This document shows positions 45,016-53,830 of a DNA stretch of 64,000 bases, piece by piece. The notes under the pieces were generated by a model. That model saw only the letters and a program-made list of their open reading frames with translations. It had not been told where the DNA came from and ran no database searches. Source of the stretch: UBA7672 sp963784415 (GTDB lineage: Bacteria; Pseudomonadota; Alphaproteobacteria; Caulobacterales; Hyphomonadaceae); contig CAWARK010000014.1 in NCBI GenBank assembly GCA_963784415.1, forward strand, positions 1 to 64,000. The letters are read 5' to 3'. The translations under genes were made by a program, and so were the position numbers. Numbering within the stretch: the stretch's first letter is position 1; each line of letters starts with the position of its first letter.

Positions 45016-47397
45016 TCAACGCGCGGCCTTGATCCTTTGATGCGCCAGTTGTGCCTTGCGATGTGCAAGCTGGGCAGGGTCTGCGCCGGCGGCCTGCTCG
45101 GCCATCAGTGCGAGGAAGTCGTCGAGCGGCATCGGCTTGGCGATGTAGTAGCCCTGGATCGTGTCTGCGCCCATCGCCTGCAGCATGGCGAGCGCTTCGG
45201 CCGTCTCGACACCTTCCGCCGTGAACTTCATGCCGAGGCTGTGGGCGAGGTCGATCGTGGATTTCACCAGCAGCGCGTCGCAATTGCCGTGCTGCATGTT
45301 CTGTACGAACAGCTTGTCGATCTTGAGTTCCTGCGCCGGGATGGCGCGCAGGTAGGACAATGACGACAGGCCCGAGCCATAGTCATCAATCGAAACGCCG
45401 ACGCCCGCGGCGCGGAATTCGTTGAGCACATCGAGCGCGAGTTTCTGGTTGTCGATGATCGCCGTTTCCGTGATCTCGAAGCAGAGCTTCGCGTCAGAGT
45501 TGCGCACCTGCTTGAGGGCGCTTTCGGCAAAGGCCTCGTTTGCGATCAGGCGGCCCGACACGTTGACCGAGACGGTGACATCGTGGCCGGACTTGCGGAA
45601 CAGGCGCTGGTCGGCGATGGCGCGGTTGATCACCCAGTCAGTGAGCGGGCGGATGTGGCCGGTCTCTTCGGCCATGCCGATAAAGCTGTCCGGGGCAATC
45701 ATGCCGCGCAGCGGATGGCGCCAGCGGAGCAGAGCTTCGGACGACTGGATGCGGCCGGCGCGGATTTCATACTTTGGCTGGTGGGCGAGGAACAACTCGC
45801 CGTTCGACAAGCCATTGATCATCGAGCTCATCAGCGAGAGCGCAGCGGAGGGGTCGCCATAGGCTACGCGGTCGAAGCGTGCGACGGCGGCACGGCGGGC
45901 GCGCGCCTGTTCCACGGCAACTTCGGCGCGCTCCAGCAGGGAAAGGCGCGTGTCGGCGTCATCGGCGTCGCAGGCAAAGCCTGTGGTCACGATCAGGTCG
46001 ACGCGGTCGTCGCCGAGGTGCATCGGCTGTGAGGCAAGTTCGGTGACGGCCTGAATGGTGCGCTCGCCAGCGTGGGCGCTGTCGGCGACAAAGATAAGGG
46101 CGAGCGCGTCGGTTGTCGCGCGCCCGACCATCAGTTCCGGGTGGCGGCTGGAAATGCGTGCGCCGATCTCGGCCATGAGGCGGGCGGAGAGGGCGTGGCC
46201 GATCGCGGCGCGCACCTGATCGAAGCGGTTCACGCCGAGGATCGCGCCGAAGATATGTTCGGGCTCGGCTGCGACCCGCATGACGGCAAGACGGCCGTTG
46301 AGCGCGCGCAGGTTGGGCAGGCCGGTTTCCTGATCGTGTTCAGCGAGATGGAAGATGCGCTGCTCGCGCGCCGCGATCTCCGCCGACATGATGTTGAAGT
46401 TGGCCGCCAGTTCGGTGATCTCGTTCCGGCCGGTGACCTGCACGTCGGCCAGCTCGCCGCGTGTAAGGCGCGTGGTGGCGGCGCGCAGGGCGGAGATGGG
46501 GCCGGTGACGCGGCCCGAGACGAACCAGCTGCCGATGATCAGGGCGACAAGGCCGACGATGCCGATCAGCATGATCGTCGTCAGCATCTCCTGGTAATGC
46601 GCCTGGTTGGCGGTGAGCGAGTATTCGAGCAGCAGGACGGGCGTGACGCCTTCACTGAATGCCTGCAGTTGCTTGACGCCCGCGATGGAGTTGCGCTCCG
46701 GCATATTGATCAAAATGTCGCCTGAATCGCGCACGACGCGCTTGGCGAGTTCCTCGCCGCTGATGGCGATGCGTTGCGACGGGCGGTCTTCGATCGTGGC
46801 CCAGGGGCGGTCTGTGGGCTTTATGTAAAGGTGCGCGGACAGCGGGATGGCGGACAGGCTTTCGAGTTCGCCGAGTTCGCCGCCGCCGAGGCGTCTTCCG
46901 AAAACGACCCATCCGATCAACGTCGGCGCATTCACGGGCGCGGCCACGGCCTGATAGCTGCCCTTGCCGAGCAGTAGCACGCCCGATGCATCCGGCTTGG
47001 CCTGAACCGCCGCGAGCAGGTTCGCGTTGACCTGATCGTTGAGGGCGTCGTCGAGCGAGATGACCGTGCCATCGAGCCGGACGATCAGCGCCGTATCGAA
47101 GCGAAAGCGCGACTGGATATTGTCCAGCGCCGACAGCATCGTTTCATCGTCGCCGGTGGCGACGGCTTCGCGGAAGCCAAAATCCTTGGCGAGAACCTCG
47201 GCGGTTTGCGACAACTGGTCTGCGCGCAGCTTCCAGATCCGATCAAACACGGCGGATGATGCCGCCATCTCCGCACGCACGGCCTGGCGCGAATTCTCCT
47301 GCACAGCCATCCACACCGCGCCCGAAATCAGCAGCAGCACGGCGCCGAAAAGGGCCGCGTAGATCAGCGTGAGTTCGGTTGAGAGGCGCTTGAACAT
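45016..47397 (-). CDS. Membrane c-di-GMP phosphodiesterase with degenerate GGDEF and intact EAL domain
   Basis: 793 residues. Two membrane helices (LTLIYAALFGAVLLLISGAV; TIMLIGIVGLVALIIGSWFV) enclose a periplasmic CACHE-like sensor (FRFDTALIVRLDGTVISLDD, LIGWVVFGRRL). HAMP follows, then a GGDEF domain whose active-site loop reads VGRATTDALALIF (no GGDEF), so cyclase activity is not expected. The EAL domain keeps the catalytic set: SSEALLRW, SVNVSGRL, FEITETAIIDN, SIDDYGSGLSSLSYLRA, LKIDKLFV, EGVETAE. It should degrade c-di-GMP in response to a periplasmic cue. It lies 18 bases after the cupredoxin gene on the same strand. Confidence 0.9.
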   Translation of the reverse strand: MFKRLSTELTLIYAALFGAVLLLISGAVWMAVQENSRQAVRAEMAASSAVFDRIWKLRADQLSQTAEVLAKDFGFREAVATGDDETMLSALDNIQSRFRFDTALIVRLDGTVISLDDALNDQVNANLLAAVQAKPDASGVLLLGKGSYQAVAAPVNAPTLIGWVVFGRRLGGGELGELESLSAIPLSAHLYIKPTDRPWATIEDRPSQRIAISGEELAKRVVRDSGDILINMPERNSIAGVKQLQAFSEGVTPVLLLEYSLTANQAHYQEMLTTIMLIGIVGLVALIIGSWFVSGRVTGPISALRAATTRLTRGELADVQVTGRNEITELAANFNIMSAEIAAREQRIFHLAEHDQETGLPNLRALNGRLAVMRVAAEPEHIFGAILGVNRFDQVRAAIGHALSARLMAEIGARISSRHPELMVGRATTDALALIFVADSAHAGERTIQAVTELASQPMHLGDDRVDLIVTTGFACDADDADTRLSLLERAEVAVEQARARRAAVARFDRVAYGDPSAALSLMSSMINGLSNGELFLAHQPKYEIRAGRIQSSEALLRWRHPLRGMIAPDSFIGMAEETGHIRPLTDWVINRAIADQRLFRKSGHDVTVSVNVSGRLIANEAFAESALKQVRNSDAKLCFEITETAIIDNQKLALDVLNEFRAAGVGVSIDDYGSGLSSLSYLRAIPAQELKIDKLFVQNMQHGNCDALLVKSTIDLAHSLGMKFTAEGVETAEALAMLQAMGADTIQGYYIAKPMPLDDFLALMAEQAAGADPAQLAHRKAQLAHQRIKAAR

Positions 47398-47415
47398 GGC
47401 TGCGTGAGGTCAGGA

Positions 47416-48021
47416 TTACGTTGGCGGCGCGAGGTCGAGCACGATGGTGACGCCGCCGCTTGCATCAGGGGTTATGTCCTGCACGACGGTCTGGTCTTTC
47501 GCTTTGGCATAGGGATGCCAGACCGACAGGCGGACCTTGCCGCCGGGAATGGCTTTCAACGTCGCGGTTCCGTCTGCGCCGGTTTTCTCAGCCCACGGCG
47601 TATCGACGACGCGGATGAAGGCGACCATCTGGTCGTGGATGTTGCATCCGATCGCGGCGATGCCGACGGTGCTGAACGTCACGACGCGTTTTTCTTCGCG
47701 GCCAAAGAGTTCGAGCTCGAACTTGTTGCCTTTCGAGAAGGAATAAACGTGGTGGCGGAACTTATCGAGGTTCGGAAACGTGACCGTGGCGCCGACGGGC
47801 ACGACCAGCACGAAGGGCGTGAACTGCTTGTTCTTCTGCGCGATCTCGAGCTTGCCGGATGCGACGGGTTTCGGACTGCCTGCGATGGCTGGCAACATCA
47901 CGACGGCGTCGGCGACCGGCTTGCCATCAGAAGTTGTGACACGCACGACGAGATCGCCGGCCCAGGCTTGCGCGCTGAAGCAAAGAGCGACGATGGCCGG
48001 TAGCAAGGATCTGGCGAACAT
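47416..48021 (-). CDS. Periplasmic cupredoxin-like protein ('methylamine utilization protein' family)
   Basis: Signal peptide ending SAQAWA. The 201-residue protein has a beta-sandwich with a blue-copper ligand set: TFPNLDKFRHHVYSFSKG (His90 or His91) and AAIGCNIHDQMVAFIRVVD (Cys126, His129, Met132), the spacing typical of plastocyanin-like folds. The C-terminal part (TGADGTATLKAIPGGKVRLS) is a carboxypeptidase-regulatory/transthyretin-like strand region. Related proteins are often annotated as MauL. It is paired with the c-di-GMP sensor and divergent from DUF3034. Confidence 0.82.
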   Translation of the reverse strand: MFARSLLPAIVALCFSAQAWAGDLVVRVTTSDGKPVADAVVMLPAIAGSPKPVASGKLEIAQKNKQFTPFVLVVPVGATVTFPNLDKFRHHVYSFSKGNKFELELFGREEKRVVTFSTVGIAAIGCNIHDQMVAFIRVVDTPWAEKTGADGTATLKAIPGGKVRLSVWHPYAKAKDQTVVQDITPDASGGVTIVLDLAPPT

Positions 48022-48171
48022 AGTCGAGGCTTAGCAGCCCGCCCTGAATCCCACGTAAAGGCGCCGCGCCTTACCCGCCAACATTTCGGCTTGCTTAACC
48101 ATCGTCTGCGAAAAAGTTCCTGTTCGTCGCGGGGACGGTGGCGAACGATTGTTCGTGTAAGGAGGACCTGC

Positions 48172-49062
48172 GTGTTCAAGGCAGGAGCATTATGTCTGGC
48201 GGTCGTTGTCGGTGTCCCGTACGTCGCCATTGCCCAAGAGAATTCCCCTGACATCAGTGTGGAGACTGGAGGCAAGCTGCGGCTAACGCGTGGTATTTCA
48301 ACGGTTGAGGGGCAGGGTGGCGGTGGACTGACGCCTTGGGCTGTCATCACCGGCAACGAGACAGATCGCGGCATTGGCGGCACGACGCATGTGACGGCGA
48401 TCGATCTTCCCGACTATTCATTCCTGTCCTACGGCGCGGCGGTCGGTCTCTTCGATCGCTTTGAGCTGAGCTACACGCGGCAGGAATTCGACACCGAGGA
48501 TGTGGGCGCAGCGCTCGGCCTCGGGCAGGGTTTTACCTTTGCGCAGGATATCTGGGGCGCAAAGGTGCGCGTCGCCGGCGATGCAGTCTACGATCAGGAC
48601 ACGTGGATGCCGCAGGTCGCGGTCGGGGTGAACTGGAAGCAGAACAATCAAGGTGCGGTGATTTCCGCAATCGGCGGCAGCGACGATGAGGGTTGGGAAA
48701 CCTACGCTTCGGCGACCAAGCTTTTCCTCGACTCGTCGCTTCTTCTGAACGGCACGCTGCGCTGGACGAACGCCAACCAGACCGGCCTGCTCGGCTATGG
48801 CGGCAACCTGAACGATGATCACGAGCTGATGGGCGAGTTCTCCGCCGGCTACATGCTCGCGCCAGACATCGTCGTTGGCGCTGAGTACCGGATGAAGCCG
48901 AACAATCTCGGCATCGCCAAGGAAAACGACTGGCTAGATCTCTACGCCGCGTGGGCGGTCAATCACAGTCTAACGCTCACCGCGGCCTACGTGGATCTCG
49001 GAACTATCGTGACGTTCGAAAGCCAGCGCGGCGTTTACCTCTCGCTTCAGGCAGGATTCTGA
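48172..49062 (+). CDS. DUF3034 family outer-membrane beta-barrel-like protein
   Basis: GTG start at 48172, directly behind TAAGGAGG (48159-48166). Signal peptide ends VAIAQ. The 296-residue product matches DUF3034: GGKLRLTRGISTVEGQGGGG, LPDYSFLSYGAAVGLFDRFE, LSYTRQEFDTEDVGAALGLG and the C-terminal VYLSLQAGF with terminal Phe, typical of outer-membrane barrels recognised by BAM. Alternating hydrophobic strands support a ~12-strand barrel. Function unknown; neighbours suggest transport of a metal, haem or redox compound. Its stop is 2 bases before the globin start. Confidence 0.85.
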   Translation: MFKAGALCLAVVVGVPYVAIAQENSPDISVETGGKLRLTRGISTVEGQGGGGLTPWAVITGNETDRGIGGTTHVTAIDLPDYSFLSYGAAVGLFDRFELSYTRQEFDTEDVGAALGLGQGFTFAQDIWGAKVRVAGDAVYDQDTWMPQVAVGVNWKQNNQGAVISAIGGSDDEGWETYASATKLFLDSSLLLNGTLRWTNANQTGLLGYGGNLNDDHELMGEFSAGYMLAPDIVVGAEYRMKPNNLGIAKENDWLDLYAAWAVNHSLTLTAAYVDLGTIVTFESQRGVYLSLQAGF

Positions 49063-49064
49063 TC

Positions 49065-49571
49065 ATGCGGCTGTCTGCTATCGCATTTGTGATCGTCCTC
49101 GGCGTTTCCACACCGGCCTTCGCGCAGTCGACCGCCACACCGCCCCCCCCGGGCGAAGAGGCCGTCGATCCGTACACGGTCTCGAACGAGAACGCAGGAG
49201 CGCGCCCGTTCGAAGGCAAAGAGATGCTGGAAGCCTTCCACGGCCATGAAGGCATCGGGCGCATCGTCGATGATCTCGTGGAGCGCGTGCAGGTCGACAA
49301 GCGGACGTCGGAAATTTTCCACGCGTCGGACTTCGTGCGCCTGCGCCGCACGCTGAAAGAGCAGTTCTGCTACATTCTCAATGGCGGTTGCGACTATACC
49401 GGCCGCGACATGGCCAAAGTCCACGAGGACCACGGCATCGTCACAGCGGAGTTCAACGCGTTGGTTGAGTTGTTGCAGGAATCGATGGCCAAGGAAGGCG
49501 TAGCCTTCGGCGCGCAAAACCGCTTCCTCGCCAAGCTTGCGCCGATGAAACACCCGACGGTGACGCGCTAG
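49065..49571 (+). CDS. Exported truncated haemoglobin (group 1-like)
   Basis: A 168-residue protein with a signal peptide (MRLSAIAFVIVLGVSTPAFA) followed by a proline-rich linker and a trHb fold: HEGIGRIVDDLVERVQVDKR, EIFHASDFVRLRRTLKEQFC, YILNGGCDYTGRDMAKVHED (the trHb 'GGp-x-Y-x-G-x-x-M-x-x-x-H' motif) and FNALVELLQESMAKEGV. His120 is the likely proximal haem ligand. Periplasmic globins are uncommon; the usual group 1 role is NO dioxygenation or O2 sensing. It is coupled to DUF3034 (2-base gap). Confidence 0.85.
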   Translation: MRLSAIAFVIVLGVSTPAFAQSTATPPPPGEEAVDPYTVSNENAGARPFEGKEMLEAFHGHEGIGRIVDDLVERVQVDKRTSEIFHASDFVRLRRTLKEQFCYILNGGCDYTGRDMAKVHEDHGIVTAEFNALVELLQESMAKEGVAFGAQNRFLAKLAPMKHPTVTR

Positions 49572-49574
49572 GGT

Positions 49575-50081
49575 CTATTGCGGCTTCGGAGCCGGCCGCT
49601 GGTACAGCTCGATCGTGTAGCCGTCCGGGTCCTTGATGAAGTTCGTGCCGTCCACGATCGGGCGAGCGGTCTGATAGCCAGCAGTGACGGCGCGCTCGGC
49701 CATCGCGCGACCATTCGGCACGACAATGCTGATGCTGCCGAACTCCGTCGCGCCGGGCTTCACCTCGCCCTTGCGAATGACGATCAGATTGTCCGCCCGG
49801 ATGTCGCCTGTCATGCCGAGCAGGTACTCCTTCGCATCGCCCTGCGCCGGTACGCGGGCGCCAATCTTGAGACCAAGCACCTCCGTGTAGAATTTCAGCG
49901 ACCGGTCCAGATCGCTGACCCGCAGGCCGACGCCGGAGATGCGGAGCGGACGCTCGGCATCCGCCAACGCTGGCGGGGAGGCGGGCGTCTGCGCGCAAGC
50001 GGCGGGAATGGCGCTGAGGCCCGTGGCAAGGCAAAGTGGGGCGAGGCAAAGCGCGAGGAGCTTGAAATTCATGTTTCGCAT
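49575..50081 (-). CDS. Exported VOC (glyoxalase) family protein
   Basis: Signal peptide (LLALCLAPLCLATGLSAIPA) ends at AACAQ. One VOC unit of ~120 residues follows: ISGVGLRVSDLDRSLKFYTE, LGLKIGARVPAQ, GATEFGSISIVVPNGRAMAE and the metal-ligand-like end FIKDPDGYTIELYQRP. The first His of the metal site is replaced by Gly at ISGVGL, so metal catalysis is doubtful. The gene is the third in an operon with DUF1592 and DUF1552 (start overlaps the DUF1552 stop, TGATG). Start may be 50072. Confidence 0.78.
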   Translation of the reverse strand: MRNMNFKLLALCLAPLCLATGLSAIPAACAQTPASPPALADAERPLRISGVGLRVSDLDRSLKFYTEVLGLKIGARVPAQGDAKEYLLGMTGDIRADNLIVIRKGEVKPGATEFGSISIVVPNGRAMAERAVTAGYQTARPIVDGTNFIKDPDGYTIELYQRPAPKPQ

Positions 50082-51436
50082 CAGGCCATGACTTCCGAGA
50101 TCGGGCGCGACGTTTTCATGGTGCCCGTGCCGAATTCGCCGACCGGCGCGCCTGCCAGCTGCATCGCGGTGAGTGAGACGCGCGTGACCGACTCGCCCTT
50201 CTCGGCAATGTGCTGTCCGGCCTTGTGACGTCCGCCGGCACCGCCAGCGAGAAACATCGGGATGTTTTCGATCGAGTGGATCTTGGCATAGCCGGTGTCG
50301 CTGAACGCCATGACCAGCGAGTTGTCGAGCAGAGTGCCGCTGCCTTCCTTGATCGCATCAAGCTCGTTGAGGAAATCGCCGAGACCCTGCATCACCATGC
50401 TGGCGATCTTGCTGGTTTCCGGCTGGTAGCCGAGCTGCGTGTCGGTCGGCTCGTCGTGCGTGATCTGGTGGTAGATCTTGCTGTTGCCGGCGACATAGGT
50501 TTCCGACGCGCCAGCCGTGTGAACGAAGTTGAACACACGCGTCTGGTTGCATGCCATCGCCATGGCAAGCAGCTTGGCCATCGCCCTGGTATTGCTGTTG
50601 ACCACATCGACGGAGGCTGCGCGCTTGGGCTCCTTTGGGGGAGTCGGGATCACGCAAGACTCGCACTTCTCAGGACGCTGCAGCTGCACCGAGAGCTGGT
50701 TCTCCATTTCGCGGAGCGAGGTAAAGTACTGGTCGAGCTTGACCTGATCCGCCTTGCCGACATTCGCCATCAGGGCGATGCGCTGTTCGGTGATCGCGGA
50801 GAGCACACTCTGCTTCAGCATGATGTTGGGATCCGGCTTCCAGTTGTCGCTGTTGGGATCCTGGAAACCTTCGCCGAAGATGCGCTCGTAAAGCGACAGC
50901 GGTGTCGTCTCAGGCGTTGCGAACGCGCCGCCGGAACGCGTGGAATAGCTCACGCCTTTGCGTGACATTGAGGCGTCCATGTCGAGCGACTTGAACCGCG
51001 TCGAGGAGCCGATGGCGTCGGCGACTTTGGTGTCGAGCGTTGCGCCATCAAAGCGCGTCGAGATGGCAGGCGCGATGCCGGACAGGATCGAGCCATGCCC
51101 GCTCCAGTGCACGATGTTGGCTTTTCCATCGCCGATGGCGCGGAAGCCGGAGAACACCGAAACCTTGTCTTTCACTTTCGCCAGCGATTCCAACTCGGGC
51201 GTGATCTCGTAACCAGCGCCAAGCTTCTTCGGCACCCAGCGTGTGCCGCCCGTTGGCGTGTCGGTGAGGCCGAGGCCCCAGAAGTAGGTGCCGAACCGCA
51301 CGGGCAGCTTCGCGCCCTCCGCGTAAGCGGTGCCGTTGCCGTTCAGAAACTGGTCCAGCGTTGGCAGGCCAACGCACACAGCGGCGCCGCCGAGCAGGCC
51401 GCGCAGCATGGATCGACGGTTGAAAGGCAGGCTCAT
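50081..51436 (-). CDS. DUF1552 family Tat-exported protein
   Basis: Twin-arginine signal NRRSMLRGLLGGAAVCVGLP. RFGTYFWGLGLTDTPTGGTR, VFSGFRAIGDGKANIVHWSG, LDMDASMSRKGVSYSTRSGG, VGKADQVKLDQYFTSLREME and LLDNSLVMAFSDTGYAKIHS match DUF1552, a sulfatase-like alkaline-phosphatase fold. These proteins accompany DUF1592 proteins in proteobacteria and planctomycetes and are of unknown activity. 451 residues, normal length. Confidence 0.88.
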   Translation of the reverse strand: MSLPFNRRSMLRGLLGGAAVCVGLPTLDQFLNGNGTAYAEGAKLPVRFGTYFWGLGLTDTPTGGTRWVPKKLGAGYEITPELESLAKVKDKVSVFSGFRAIGDGKANIVHWSGHGSILSGIAPAISTRFDGATLDTKVADAIGSSTRFKSLDMDASMSRKGVSYSTRSGGAFATPETTPLSLYERIFGEGFQDPNSDNWKPDPNIMLKQSVLSAITEQRIALMANVGKADQVKLDQYFTSLREMENQLSVQLQRPEKCESCVIPTPPKEPKRAASVDVVNSNTRAMAKLLAMAMACNQTRVFNFVHTAGASETYVAGNSKIYHQITHDEPTDTQLGYQPETSKIASMVMQGLGDFLNELDAIKEGSGTLLDNSLVMAFSDTGYAKIHSIENIPMFLAGGAGGRHKAGQHIAEKGESVTRVSLTAMQLAGAPVGEFGTGTMKTSRPISEVMA

Positions 51437-51446
51437 GGGATGTCTC

Positions 51447-53138
51447 CTACTGCTTTGCGGGAGCGGAAATGGGGGTGGCGGCAGGGCGTGCTCCCGAAGG
51501 GATCACGGCCTTGAAGAATTCGGGGCTGGAGGCGATCTGCATCATCAGGTTGGGCAGGCGATAGCCGTTCGCGGCGAACGCTGCCGACTGGTCGGCGATG
51601 TAATCTTCGTCGCGCTCGTCGGTGTTTCGGCCCGTTCCGTACGAATAGACATTACGCACGAGGCAGGACGGTATCCGAGGATCATCGCGCAAATAGCTGG
51701 CAAGGCCCTGAGCCCCAGTGAACTTCTTGCCATCGAGATCGGCGCTGACATCGATCGGCGCGCCATTCTCGGTCTTGCGCAGCTGGCCCAGCCCATCGAA
51801 GTGCTCGAGCGCGAGGCCAGGCGGATCGCTGCGGCGGTGGCAAGAGGTGCAGCCCGTGTTCTGCATGTGATCGAGCAGACGCACCCGCACCGTGCCATTG
51901 GCCAGCGCCTGCACCTTGGAGAAGTCGACATCGGCAGGCGGGTCGGGCGTCGGCTCGCACATGAAGATCTCATGCACCTTGATGCCGCGCCGCGTCGGCG
52001 AGGAGCTACCCGGGTGTGCGAACAGCGACAGGAAGCTCACCTGCGTGAGAATGCCGGCACGTTCGGACGTGTCAGGGAAGGTGAAGCGCGTCCACTCTTC
52101 ACTTGAGGCGAACGGCACCTTGTAGATCGCGGCGAGGTAGCGGTTGATGAATGTCTCGTTCGAGGTGAACAGGTCGCGATAGTCGCGCTTCTGGGTCACC
52201 AGCAAATCGAGCGTGGTGCGCAGCGTCTGTTCCTTCGCGCTGTCCGAGACGGACTGGTTGAACTTGGGATAGCTCGCCGGATCCTTGATGAGGTTGTCGA
52301 AGCCATCCAGTTGAAGCATGTCGATGAAGAAGGCCCGTGCACCATCCTGGAAGCGGGGCGAGTCTGTCATCCTCGTCAGTTGTTGCTTGAGCCCGGCCTG
52401 CGTGTGGATCGCGCCTGACTTCGCCGCTGCAAGCAGGGCTTCATCCGGCGCTGTATCCCACAGCAGGTAGGAAAGCCGCTCGGCCTTGCTGTAGGCATCA
52501 AGGCGATAAGCGCCTGCCTTGGCAGGATCGGGCTCGGCCGTTTCGACCCGGAAAAGATACTCCGGCGCCATCAGCATGCTGGTCAGCGCCAGCTTGAGGC
52601 CGCCATCGAAACTGTTGGTCTTCGCGGCGCCGTTGCTGGCGGTAGCGAGGAAGGTCTTGCGCTCGGCATCGGACAGAGGCCGGCGGAACAGACGCTCGCC
52701 GATCCGGTCGATGAACTTGGCCGCGCAGGCCGCATCCGCCTTCTTCGCGTTGGCCGGTTTGCAGCCAACGGTTTCATCCCGGCGCTTGGGATCCACGACC
52801 TGCTCGGAGATCGCTCCCGCCATCGCGAAGTACTGCTCGAACCCCGACGAGGTGAGCGACAGGTTGGCGGACCCCAGCGCAAGCAATCCGTTCTCGCGCT
52901 TGTCCGGTTCGAACCGTGCATTGATCGCAATGTCCGGCCCGAACAGATCCGCAATCGTATGCCGGTATTGCGTCTCGGTGATCCGCCGCACGCTGACCTT
53001 GATCGGCGCCGCGCCAGCCGCTCCCGGCGCCTTCGGCTGCGCCCATGCCAGCGACGGCTGCGAGGGAATCACTGCGGTCACGCCGACCATGCATGCACCT
53101 AGCGCCAAAGCGCACAGCAATCCCGTAGTTGCTTTCAA
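51447..53138 (-). CDS. DUF1592/DUF1588/DUF1585-type secreted haem protein
   Basis: TTG start at 53138, with GGGAGGAAC just upstream; the open frame goes further but is not homologous. Signal peptide ends SLAWAQ. Domains in order: DUF1587-like start (VRRITETQYRHTIADLFGPD), DUF1595 (FIDRIGERLFRRPLSDAERK), DUF1592 (SYLLWDTAPDEALLAAAKSG; NETFINRYLAAIYKVPF), DUF1588 (RAGILTQVSFLSLFAHPGSS, then CxxCH at NTGCTSCHRRSDPPGLALEH, Cys430-His434) and DUF1585 at the end. One covalent haem c is predicted. The family is widespread in Planctomycetes and Myxococcota. Operon with DUF1552 and VOC. Confidence 0.9.
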   Translation of the reverse strand: MKATTGLLCALALGACMVGVTAVIPSQPSLAWAQPKAPGAAGAAPIKVSVRRITETQYRHTIADLFGPDIAINARFEPDKRENGLLALGSANLSLTSSGFEQYFAMAGAISEQVVDPKRRDETVGCKPANAKKADAACAAKFIDRIGERLFRRPLSDAERKTFLATASNGAAKTNSFDGGLKLALTSMLMAPEYLFRVETAEPDPAKAGAYRLDAYSKAERLSYLLWDTAPDEALLAAAKSGAIHTQAGLKQQLTRMTDSPRFQDGARAFFIDMLQLDGFDNLIKDPASYPKFNQSVSDSAKEQTLRTTLDLLVTQKRDYRDLFTSNETFINRYLAAIYKVPFASSEEWTRFTFPDTSERAGILTQVSFLSLFAHPGSSSPTRRGIKVHEIFMCEPTPDPPADVDFSKVQALANGTVRVRLLDHMQNTGCTSCHRRSDPPGLALEHFDGLGQLRKTENGAPIDVSADLDGKKFTGAQGLASYLRDDPRIPSCLVRNVYSYGTGRNTDERDEDYIADQSAAFAANGYRLPNLMMQIASSPEFFKAVIPSGARPAATPISAPAKQ

Positions 53139-53287
53139 ACGCTGTTCCTCCCGGGAACAAATGGCTCGACACTGCGTCTCGGGCTTGCGCCTCTTTTGCA
53201 GTCCACATAGACCGTAACGCAGGATTATAGTCAACGCGCGGCTGGTTCAATCTAACGTCAACATCGGCGGGTTTTCGGTAGAAAAGC

Positions 53288-53707
53288 ATGAAGCTGTACG
53301 CATTTCTCCTTGGCGGTCTCGTCGGCGGCGGCGCAGCGATTCTCGCCGCAGTTGCGGCGCCAGCAATTGGCCAGGAAGCGCCCGCGTCGGCTCCGCTGGT
53401 CGGAGATGCCGATGTTGGCGCAGAGATCTACGGAACGGAGTGCAGGGGGTGTCACGCTGTCTCTATCGCGCCGACCTTGCGCGGATTGATCGGCCGCCCG
53501 GTTGCGAGCGTGGCGGGTTTCGCGGGTTACAGCGACGCCCTGAAAGCGAAATCGGACATGGTTTGGAGCGAGGCGGCCGTCGATACCTTCCTGACGGCGC
53601 CGCAGGATTTCGCTCCCGGTACGCTGATGGTCAAGACGATCCCCGATCCCCAGCAACGCGCCGATATCATCGCCTACATCGCCTCGCTCCCGCCGCCACG
53701 GCAGTAA
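53288..53707 (+). CDS. Class I c-type cytochrome, exported
   Basis: Signal peptide/anchor LLGGLVGGGAAILAAVAAPA, then a 100-residue class I fold: haem site ECRGCHAVS (CRGCH 52-56) and sixth ligand Met114 in APGTLMVKTIPD. Related to CycM/cytochrome c2. Divergent from the DUF1592 operon across a ~150-base gap, so it may deliver or take electrons from that pair. Confidence 0.88.
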   Translation: MKLYAFLLGGLVGGGAAILAAVAAPAIGQEAPASAPLVGDADVGAEIYGTECRGCHAVSIAPTLRGLIGRPVASVAGFAGYSDALKAKSDMVWSEAAVDTFLTAPQDFAPGTLMVKTIPDPQQRADIIAYIASLPPPRQ

Positions 53708-53830
53708 CGCCCGGCGGCGACACTGGCGACGCGAATTCGCTTTACCGCGCTGGACAGAGGCGAAACTCTCTCCCATCGTCCACAGGCGTCCTCGAAAGGG
53801 CGCGAGTTGCGACACCAAAGGCAGGGCAGG

